From the NCBI GenBank assembly GCA_943325655.2, contig CALPQG020000163.1, positions 1 through 6,354 of the forward strand: a DNA stretch of 6,354 bases, written 5' to 3'. The notes under the pieces are model-generated. The model did not search any database, was not told the DNA's origin, and saw nothing but the letters and a program-made list of their open reading frames with translations. A program made the translations under genes and the position numbers. The stretch's first letter is position 1. Each line of letters starts with the position of its first letter. The DNA is from Bifidobacterium breve (GTDB lineage: Bacteria; Bacteroidota; Bacteroidia; Cytophagales; UBA9547). Shown one piece after another: positions 1-5,003 of this stretch.

Positions 1-187
1 TATGACAATGGGTATTCAAGATAAATTTGGGGGTTAATGCATTGAGTTTGATAAATTCTACCAATTCCTCTTTTTCATAAGGCTCATAACATCCCGGATC
101 AATGATGATACACGCATTTGTTTCATCATATAAAAGGTAGGTGTTTTCCTGTAAAGCATTAAATACAAAACTTTTTATGGTAACCAT
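1..187 (-). CDS. MBL-fold metallo-hydrolase (glyoxalase II-like), N-terminal part only
   Basis: The first 62 codons of a metallo-beta-lactamase-fold hydrolase are present; the rest lies beyond the left edge. The start ATG at 187 is followed by MVTIKSFVFNALQENTYLLY, then CIIIDPGC at residues 26-33, and FILNTHCH ends at residue 62. This is the usual opening of small Bacteroidota hydrolases related to glyoxalase II: the ENTY strand, the IIDPG turn, and the first two histidines of the zinc motif HxHxDH (H60 and H62). The family usually binds two metal ions and hydrolyses thioesters or similar bonds, but the substrate of this member cannot be told. It follows the flavin reductase on the same strand after 246 nt, so it probably has its own transcript. 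I saw no clear -7 promoter box in front of it. The family call is firm; the exact role is open. Confidence 0.82.
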   Translation of the reverse strand, partial: MVTIKSFVFNALQENTYLLYDETNACIIIDPGCYEPYEKEELVEFIKLNALTPKFILNTHCH

Positions 188-384
188 AGCGTTGTTGATG
201 TTAAAATTAAGCGCGGGCAATTTACTGAAATTAGCTAAAAGTATTGTTCGTGGTGAGATAATATATTGGTATTTACAATAAAATTTGTAACTGATTCAAT
301 AGCTTTTCAGCACAAATGTTCAAATGGTGTCTTTGCGTTGTTTGGTCTATTATACTGTACAATGTTTTAGCAATCGTATTTTTG

Positions 385-403
385 AAGCATTAAAGTAATG
401 CTT
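385..403. terminator. Possible terminator hairpin after the flavin reductase gene
   Basis: AAGCATTA at 385-392 and TAATGCTT at 396-403 form a perfect 8-bp stem with a 3-nt loop. It lies about 30 nt beyond the stop codon of the flavin reductase gene on the minus strand. The stem is AT-rich and no clean T-run follows it in the minus direction, so this is not a textbook intrinsic terminator. It may mark the end of the photolyase transcript. Confidence 0.3.
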
Positions 404-433
404 TGGCGAATCAATGCGATTTTTTTTATAAAT

Positions 434-916
434 TCAGATACGAATTAACCTGTGCTCACGTAAATCATCTAAGGTTAGTGCCTTACCCTCGTTCAGGTTT
501 TTATAATCAACCACTGAGCATAAAAATAATTTATGGTCTCCAGCTTGCATCGTATTTTCCACCTTTAATTCAGTAAGGGCTAAAGCATCTTTCAATATTT
601 TAAAGCCATTCCAATGAGCTATCAATTCTCTTTTTTCTAATCGACTAATTTTATCAATATTTTTCCCACTCTTTTTACCTAGCAAATCTACCATGCGGTA
701 TTGTTCGGCGGCCAATAATTGTAAAACAAATTTGGGTGAATTATCTACTATTTCAAGTGTTTTGGTATCATTGTAAATAGCTACTATTATTTGTTTAGGT
801 TGCATACTAACGGCAGATGTATAGGTACAGATATTCATATTGTAGGTGGTATCGAACTTGCTGCTTATACTATAAACAGGCAGGTTGATACGATTCCAAG
901 GTTTCTTTCTAGTCAT
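434..916 (-). CDS. Flavin reductase-like, FMN-binding split-barrel protein
   Basis: A 160-residue protein of the flavin reductase-like (FMN-binding split barrel) family. Members bind FMN or FAD and often use NAD(P)H to make free reduced flavin in the cytoplasm. The family pattern is visible: NMNICTYTSAVSMQPKQ at residues 26-42, the strand IIVAIYNDTKTLE at 43-55, FVLQLLA at 63-69, and the late motif GDHKLFLCSVVDY at 126-138, where family members carry a conserved GDH/GxH. The length is typical and there is no signal peptide. Its ATG overlaps the stop codon of the photolyase gene by 4 nt (ATGA at 916-913), so the two are probably translated together. The neighbour suggests that it serves flavin chemistry linked to the photolyase, for example FAD reduction, but that is inference. 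The family also contains oxygenase partners and haem-binding members. Confidence 0.87.
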   Translation of the reverse strand: MTRKKPWNRINLPVYSISSKFDTTYNMNICTYTSAVSMQPKQIIVAIYNDTKTLEIVDNSPKFVLQLLAAEQYRMVDLLGKKSGKNIDKISRLEKRELIAHWNGFKILKDALALTELKVENTMQAGDHKLFLCSVVDYKNLNEGKALTLDDLREHRLIRI

Positions 917-2388
917 AATTTATATAGAAATTCTTCCGCATATTTTAAATGTAACGTTCGTTTTTCATCAGGCATGTTATCAAATGTTTTTACCAACATT
1001 CCTAATCTTGGATTTTGTAAAAAGAAATTCCTGTGGCTATGCATAAATCGCCAGAATAATCCATCCCATATATTTTGCCATGCTCCTTTTTTATAATCAC
1101 TCATTTTCATAATATAATTGCTGCCGCTTATATAAGGTTTGGTTGCCATTAAACCTCCATCAGCAAACTGACTCATGCCATAAACATTAGGGACCATTAC
1201 CCAATCATAAGCGTCTACAAACAGCTCCATAAACCAACGGTAAACTTCATCGGGGTCAAATTCACACAACAACATAAAATTGCCCAATACCATTAATCTT
1301 TCAATGTGGTGACAATAACCGGTGTCTAAAACTTTTTTTATGGTACTGTCAATGGGCTCAATTCCGGTGGTGCCTTTCCAAAAAGAAGCAGGTATTTTTC
1401 TTGTAAATCCCCAATAATTTTTTGTGCGCGCTTCGTTGCCCTTCAGTTCATAAACTCCTCTAATAAATTCCCTCCAGCCAATAATTTGTCGAATAAAACC
1501 TTCCAAAGAATTTAATGGGATTTCGTAGTTGCTTGCATAAATAAGTGCCTCATCGATAACAAATTGAGGTGTTAATAAACCAACATTGAGCATGGGACTT
1601 AAAACACTGTGATGCAAAATATTTTCATTGGCCACAATAGCGTCTTCAAAAGCACCAAATTCTGAAAACCGCGCATTAAAAAAATCTTGGAGCCAACTTT
1701 TGCTTTCGGCAAACGTGGCCGGATAAATAAACCCTGGATTTAAATGGCCATAGTTATCCGGAAAATGTTTCTGTGTATAGGCAACTGCTTCCAAATAGAA
1801 GTCGTTTGGTTTTAAAAAGTCAGTTTTGGGGACTGTTTTTCCTTTCGGATATTTCAAGCGATTTTCATCATCAAAAGTCCATTTACCTCCAAGTGGTTTT
1901 TTGTCTTTTTCTAATAATATATTGCTACTAAGTCGCTGTTGCTTGTAAAAATCGGTTTGAAACATTCTTTTCTTTTCCGAAAAATAAGTAGCAATTTCTT
2001 CTGAAGAATTAAGAAATAACGAAGTGCAATTTTTATGTACCTCCAAATTATGATCCTTGCAGGCTTTGCTAATTCTTTGCTCAAGCCAACAATCGGTAGT
2101 AGCTATATATTCTAAAGAATGAACACCTTTTGTTTTCAAATGAGGAATTAATTTTCTTACGTCAGCTAACTCATTAAATGAATCAATATAAACTACTTGG
2201 GTATTTTTTGATTGAAAATAGCTTTCATAAAATTTCATACTTGCTCTATGGAAAGCAATTTTTTGTTTATGAAAATTGTATTGCTTGAAGTAAAGCCATT
2301 CTTCTATTAAATAAATGATTTCACATTTTTCAAATAGTATATTTTGTTCGAATAACTGATGTGGAAAAACGATTCCTACTTTGCTCAT
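913..2388 (-). CDS. Cryptochrome/photolyase of the prokaryotic (6-4)/FeS-BCP type, lacking the cluster cysteines
   Basis: A 491-residue flavoprotein of the photolyase-related family that includes Agrobacterium PhrB and Rhodobacter CryB. Known members repair UV (6-4) photoproducts with blue light, FADH- and usually a lumazine antenna, or act as photoreceptors. The N-terminal antenna domain covers about residues 1-130. GGKWTFDDENR at 167-177 and LSPMLNVGLLTP at 263-274 are family signatures. The helical FAD domain holds GFIRQIIGWREFIRG (297-311), YCHHIERLMVLGN (358-370), with the His pair at 360-361 expected at the lesion, and DAYDWVMVPNVYGMSQFADG (392-411). The 4Fe-4S ligands are missing. From recall of PhrB, its Cys350 position is Pro345 here, and the three-cysteine loop after MSDY is about 10 residues shorter, reading KKGAWQNIWDGLFW. 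Only C359 and C375 remain in the C-terminal half. The start overlaps the DUF2256 stop (ATGA). Repair against signalling function is undecided. Confidence 0.95.
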   Translation of the reverse strand: MSKVGIVFPHQLFEQNILFEKCEIIYLIEEWLYFKQYNFHKQKIAFHRASMKFYESYFQSKNTQVVYIDSFNELADVRKLIPHLKTKGVHSLEYIATTDCWLEQRISKACKDHNLEVHKNCTSLFLNSSEEIATYFSEKKRMFQTDFYKQQRLSSNILLEKDKKPLGGKWTFDDENRLKYPKGKTVPKTDFLKPNDFYLEAVAYTQKHFPDNYGHLNPGFIYPATFAESKSWLQDFFNARFSEFGAFEDAIVANENILHHSVLSPMLNVGLLTPQFVIDEALIYASNYEIPLNSLEGFIRQIIGWREFIRGVYELKGNEARTKNYWGFTRKIPASFWKGTTGIEPIDSTIKKVLDTGYCHHIERLMVLGNFMLLCEFDPDEVYRWFMELFVDAYDWVMVPNVYGMSQFADGGLMATKPYISGSNYIMKMSDYKKGAWQNIWDGLFWRFMHSHRNFFLQNPRLGMLVKTFDNMPDEKRTLHLKYAEEFLYKL

Positions 2389-2531
2389 ATTTTATTTTTG
2401 TTGGATCTGCATTTATCACTGCAGTATTTGACTTGTTCCCACTCTTTTTCCCATTTTTTTCGCCATGAAAAAGGACGCTGGCAAACAATACAAATTTTGT
2501 TGGGTAAATTCTGTTTATGAATCTTATGCAA
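2385..2531 (-). CDS. DUF2256 small zinc-knuckle protein, TTG start
   Basis: A 48-residue gene missed by ATG-based calling. Reading from TTG at 2531 gives MHKIHKQNLPNKICIVCQRP and then FSWRKKWEKEWEQVKYCSDK before CRSNKNKI and TGA. This is the DUF2256 pattern: LPxKxCxxCxRPFxWRKKW, then W, VKYCS and a last Cys. Cys14, Cys17, Cys37 and Cys41 form a CxxC plus CxxxC set that should bind zinc. The length equals that of family members, and an in-frame TAA lies three codons before the TTG, which fixes the start region. Its stop overlaps the photolyase ATG by 4 nt (ATGA at 2388-2385). DUF2256 genes are, to my knowledge, often beside or fused to cryptochrome/photolyase genes, so a helper role in photolyase function or a nucleic-acid role is likely; no biochemical role is known to me. 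The family is clear; the non-ATG start is inferred. Confidence 0.87.
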   Translation of the reverse strand: MHKIHKQNLPNKICIVCQRPFSWRKKWEKEWEQVKYCSDKCRSNKNKI

Positions 2532-2556
2532 ACTTAATTATGTTAAAGTGTTTCAA
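2529..2556 (-). promoter_or_regulatory. Candidate Bacteroidota sigma-A promoter before the DUF2256-photolyase genes
   Basis: On the minus strand TTG (2556-2554) is followed after 17 nt by TAAGTTTG (2536-2529). This fits the Bacteroidota housekeeping promoter (TTG at -33, TAnnTTTG at -7). I searched the minus strand for the -7 pattern by eye and found no other good match. It lies in the 51-nt gap after the amine-oxidase-like gene and could start a separate transcript for photolyase and flavin reductase. The TTG start of DUF2256 is inside the -7 box, so such a transcript would begin too late to carry that start codon. Confidence 0.42.
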
Positions 2557-2582
2557 TTTTTGTTACTATCCTGGGTTGTGAT

Positions 2583-3776
2583 TTATATTTTAATCTCTTT
2601 CATTATTGCTTCGGCAACGCTTCTTCCACTTTCCATTGCACCGTTAATTGATCCTTGCAACAAATAATCTCCACAATAAAAAACACCTTCAGTAGACCTT
2701 GGTTTGTATTCGTTTTCAAAATTTATTTTAGGCAATGCCTCTTTGATAGTGTATGATTTTAGGAGGTTCCAATTTGCAACTTCCAAACCAAAAATGGACT
2801 TTAAATCAATCAGGAAATCATCGGTTTTAGTATGAATTCCATTAGCGGAGACTGAAATGAGGTATTTGCCATTTTGAGAGTAACTTGGTGCTACATGGCT
2901 TATCAGCACTACATTGTTAATGATTCGATTTTGGTTTGCATTGAGTATGACGTGTTTGGTGTCAATTGGAAGTTTTTCTGCTTCAAAATATTTATTGGTC
3001 ACGTTTTGATATGCTGTAGTATTACGCATGTTACAAGCCAACACCACTATGTCAAATGATTCTTTTTCCCCTTCACTTGTAGTAATAGACTTATTGTCAA
3101 AGTGCTCCACTTTTGCATTGTATCGGATTTTATCAGATCCAATATAATCCAACAATTGATTGGGGATAGCAGCCATTCCATCTTTAGGTACTGCCGCTCC
3201 TGCCTCTGCAAACATTTTAAATGTAAACTGAAGCATTTTACTGTCGGTTTCTAAGCTATTTTCAAGAAATACTCCCTGATAAAACGGAATCCAAAAATCT
3301 TCAATTATTCTTTCACTAAAACCCAATTTTCTTAAATACGACAATGAACTAATTGTTTTTTTACTGTTAAATATATCCTCAACGCTTAATCGGCTTAAGG
3401 TAAATTTCAGTTTCAATAAAATTAATTTGTCCATGAAGGTGCCGGGACCTTTTACAACGGTTTTAAATAAGGCCGTAAATCCATTTTCTGGGTCATAAAA
3501 CGGTATTTGTTTACCGTTCTTATAGATTAAAGAACCTTTCGGAAAGCGTTGTAATTGCAACTTGTCGTAGTCTAAAACTTTTTTAGTTTCGGGGTATGCA
3601 GGCAATAAAACCTGAAAACCCCTATCTAATTGAAATCCGTCGATGCGGTCGGTGGTCAATTTCCCACCTACTCTATCAGATGATTCGAAAATCGTAATAT
3701 CATTTATACCATTTTTTTTCAAATACCAGCAGCAAGTAAGTCCTGATAATCCCGCACCTATAATACCTATTTTCAT
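2583..3776 (-). CDS. FAD-dependent amine oxidase-like oxidoreductase
   Basis: A 397-residue flavoenzyme of the amine oxidase/phytoene desaturase/protoporphyrinogen oxidase superfamily. The Rossmann FAD-binding motif is at the N-terminus: IGIIGAGLSGL, with G7, G9 and G12, the acidic end of strand 2 at E31, and RVGGKLTT at 35-42. DRGFQVLLPAYPE (51-63) is characteristic of one uncharacterised bacterial subgroup. The C-terminal FAD motif is GVFYCGDYLLQGSINGAMES, followed by GRSVAEAI. It has no signal peptide and looks full length and soluble or membrane-peripheral. The substrate is unknown; carotenoid-like, porphyrin-like or amine compounds are all possible for the superfamily. It is the first gene of the row that runs into DUF2256 and the photolyase, 51 nt upstream of the former, which hints at a role in light or oxidative stress. 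Its ATG comes 2 nt after the stop of a decayed methylase gene, and no promoter could be recognised inside that remnant. Confidence 0.9.
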   Translation of the reverse strand: MKIGIIGAGLSGLTCCWYLKKNGINDITIFESSDRVGGKLTTDRIDGFQLDRGFQVLLPAYPETKKVLDYDKLQLQRFPKGSLIYKNGKQIPFYDPENGFTALFKTVVKGPGTFMDKLILLKLKFTLSRLSVEDIFNSKKTISSLSYLRKLGFSERIIEDFWIPFYQGVFLENSLETDSKMLQFTFKMFAEAGAAVPKDGMAAIPNQLLDYIGSDKIRYNAKVEHFDNKSITTSEGEKESFDIVVLACNMRNTTAYQNVTNKYFEAEKLPIDTKHVILNANQNRIINNVVLISHVAPSYSQNGKYLISVSANGIHTKTDDFLIDLKSIFGLEVANWNLLKSYTIKEALPKINFENEYKPRSTEGVFYCGDYLLQGSINGAMESGRSVAEAIMKEIKI

Positions 3777-3778
3777 TT

Positions 3779-4081
3779 TTAAATAAATGTTGATTTGTGA
3801 AAAAGAATTTTGAAGTCATCACTATGTATGCTCGTGTCTTTGTTTTCCATTAGAGCTATTCCAATTTGATTATTGAAATTGAAGATAGCGTTTTTTATAG
3901 TATTGTATCCAATTTGTTTGAATAGGTATGCCACTGACTGTGAACCTGCAAATGCGTCTATAGCGGATTGTAGGTTGTTGGGAACAAACTCCGTTCACCA
4001 AGCCAAATGCATGTGTTTAGCACCCAAATGTGGTGGTTCAGGAAACCTACAATCAAAATACTTGATATTCTTCAAATAGCA
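3779..4081 (-). pseudogene. Decayed fragment of a D12-class DNA adenine methyltransferase
   Basis: The minus strand keeps about 100 codons of one frame that read like the N-terminal part of a D12-class (Dam-like) adenine methylase. RFPEPPHLGAKHMHLAW (about 4048-3998) corresponds to the opening segment of such enzymes. It is interrupted by TGA at 3997-3995, then continues TEFVPNNLQSAIDAFAGSQS and VAYLFKQIGYNTIKNAIFNF, then NNQIGIALMENKD, and stops with TAA at 3781-3779. DAFAGS is the S-adenosylmethionine-binding motif I (DxFxGxG type), and NNQIGIALMEN matches the helix after the usual ND dipeptide. Here that dipeptide reads NA. The catalytic (D/N)PP(Y/F) motif and the whole C-terminal part are absent, and no start codon is visible. 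The gene is therefore dead. It may come from a solitary or restriction-modification methylase brought in by a mobile element. Confidence 0.68.
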
Positions 4082-4180
4082 TTTTCTCTTTTTTAATATT
4101 CAGTCGACAAGTTACGATTTTCAACCCTTTTATTGCTCAAAACGCCTTCCTAATTATCAAGGTTTCACTTTTTGGGTCGT

Positions 4181-4199
4181 AGGCTTGGTTGTTAAGCCT
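4181..4199. repeat. Short inverted repeat
   Basis: AGGCTT (4181-4186) and AAGCCT (4194-4199) pair as a 6-bp stem with a 7-nt loop. In the plus direction it is followed by TGTCATTTTTTT, which resembles a weak terminator, but no intact plus-strand gene precedes it. It may be chance. Confidence 0.3.
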
Positions 4200-4225
4200 T
4201 GTCATTTTTTTGTCCATTGTCATCT

Positions 4226-4447
4226 CTAATGTTGATGGTTATATGGTCCTCCTACACTGACCGATAACAGGAAGATATACGGAAGTCTTCGGTCTTTCGC
4301 TAATTTGTCGACGTCAGGTTGTTTGGCTTTAGATTTGTCTGTAACTTCTTTATAGGTTTAATAGTCAACAAAACCTTGAAGTCCATTGGTGTCTACATTC
4401 GAAGGAAGCCTAACAATAATTTCCGAGTCTGTTTTTTGAATTACCAT
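4226..4447 (-). pseudogene. Antitoxin-like small gene broken by a nonsense codon
   Basis: ATG at 4447 opens MVIQKTDSEIIVRLPSNVDT, then NGLQGFVDY, and hits TAA at 4360-4358 after 29 residues. The same frame then goes on with TYKEVTDKSKAKQPDVDKLA and KD. The two halves together match, from memory, a small Bacteroidota family of about 65-70 residues that reads DYLTYKE at this point and is commonly found next to PIN-domain toxins as a putative antitoxin. A single change of TTA (Leu) to TAA explains the break. After LAKD (about 4292) the usual end (a stretch with K-K-x-W-W) is lost; the frame runs to TAG at 4228-4226 without resemblance. No PIN-domain toxin gene is visible downstream; the 4082-4225 stretch holds no gene I recognise. 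The family role as antitoxin is inferred from genome context known for relatives. Confidence 0.58.
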
Positions 4448-4644
4448 GACGGTTTTAATTTTAAATAAAAATAAGAACTTTTACTCGTCAACCCAATTAA
4501 AAGTTTGATGTTCAATAAATTGGCGTTTATCGTTGCGGTGCTAGCGCTTGCTGCCCATCACCAAAGTAAACATAAAGTAAAAACTTCGAAATCAAAGTGT
4601 TGAAGCGTCTACCGAAGCGAGAAGGGCAGAATGCTCAAGCACAG

Positions 4645-4682
4645 TGTGTGTCTAGAATAGACGCAGTCTATTCAGACACACA
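4645..4682. repeat. Strong 17-bp hairpin with one bulged base
   Basis: TGTGTGTCT-A-GAATAGAC (4645-4662) pairs with GTCTATTCAGACACACA (4666-4682). The 17 pairs are perfect apart from the single unpaired A4654, and the loop is GCA. No T-run follows on either strand, so it is not an ordinary intrinsic terminator. On the plus strand an ATG opening a 41-codon frame starts right after the stem, at 4683. Confidence 0.75.
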
Positions 4683-4732
4683 ATGGCAATATATGTAAAC
4701 ATTCGAGAAAATCATTTCATAGTTTTCGTGGA

Positions 4733-4768
4733 ATTATCCCAAGAAAATGGTCATTTTTTGGGGATAAT
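4733..4768. repeat. 36-nt near-palindrome
   Basis: ATTATCCCAAGAAAATG (4733-4749) is the reverse complement of CATTTTTTGGGGATAAT (4752-4768) except at two positions, with only GT between them. In plus-strand RNA one of the two mismatches becomes a G-U pair. The right arm can also pair with CATTCCCC (4778-4785), so two folds exclude each other. The palindrome could be an operator-like protein site or part of a structured RNA. Confidence 0.65.
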
Positions 4769-4955
4769 GACTACCACCATTCCCCTAGAAAGGTTAAAGC
4801 GTGGCTAAGTAAGTTTGTTTGATAATGACCAATCGGTAACCCCCCATTTGAATCCTTTGTTTTTGAGAATTGCCGCATAAGAGCGGTATTGCTTTAATCG
4901 CAATCATGTACGGTGGTCTCGCTGAATGGCGGGACAGATTGTTAGAGGCTCGCCA

Positions 4956-5000
4956 CTAAGCTTTTAGCTTAGCGGCAGTCTACTCAATTAGCGGTAGACT
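4956..5000. terminator. Tandem hairpins just after the AraC gene
   Basis: AGTCTAC (4977-4983) pairs with GTAGACT (4994-5000) around a 10-nt loop, beginning 3 nt beyond the AraC stop codon in the minus direction. CTAAGCT (4956-4962) pairs perfectly with AGCTTAG (4966-4972) around TTT, and GCC/GGC extend this stem past one mismatch. Neither stem is followed by a T-run on the minus strand, so they may protect the 3' end of the transcript or be part of the neighbouring repeat-rich stretch. TTAGCGG occurs twice (4969-4975 and 4989-4995). Confidence 0.35.
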
Positions 5001-5003
5001 TTC

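Larger units (their letters stand above)
4448..5003. other. 556-nt gap without a recognised gene; hairpin-rich, relatively GC-rich
   Basis: This stretch separates the AraC gene from the pseudogenes. From about 4510 onwards it is visibly richer in G+C than the flanking genes, and it is packed with inverted repeats: an interrupted pair GCTTGCTGCCC (4546-4556) with GGGCAG (4624-4629) and CAAGC (4636-4640); a 17-bp hairpin at 4645-4682; a 36-nt near-palindrome at 4733-4768; CCGC/GCGG at 4873-4886; ATTGC/GCAAT at 4888-4904; GGCGGG/CTCGCC at 4928-4954; and two hairpins at 4956-5000. Two short plus-strand reading frames are open: 31 codons at 4508-4603 with a hydrophobic N-terminus, and 41 codons at 4683-4808. 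Neither resembles a family I know and neither has a good promoter. No transposase, tRNA, integrase or CRISPR repeat was found. It could be the scar of a mobile element or a structured RNA. Confidence 0.6.

Noticed and set aside
377..384. TATTTTTG, a plus-strand match to the -7 promoter box
   Set aside because: There is no TTG at suitable spacing upstream and no plus-strand gene downstream.
791..1096. Plus-strand 101-codon frame
   Set aside because: It is antisense to the start of the flavin reductase and the end of the photolyase, both strongly supported.
2874..3059. Plus-strand 61-codon frame
   Set aside because: It is antisense within the FAD oxidoreductase gene and shows no independent signal.
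3873..4079. Plus-strand 68-codon frame with six cysteines and a hydrophobic start, resembling a secreted peptide
   Set aside because: It lies antisense to the methylase remnant, whose minus-strand frame explains the sequence; no promoter or family resemblance supports the plus-strand reading.
4082..4225. Possible N-terminal coding part of the methylase or a toxin gene
   Set aside because: All three minus-strand frames carry stops and the short translations match nothing I can name.
4546..4640. Integron attC-like site from the interrupted inverted repeat
   Set aside because: The paired core sites (RYYYAAC and GTTRRRY) are not present at its ends and no integrase gene is in the window.
4810..4817. 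TAAGTTTG, a plus-strand -7 box match
   Set aside because: No -33 element lies 17-22 nt upstream, and downstream only frames of 4-17 codons occur.
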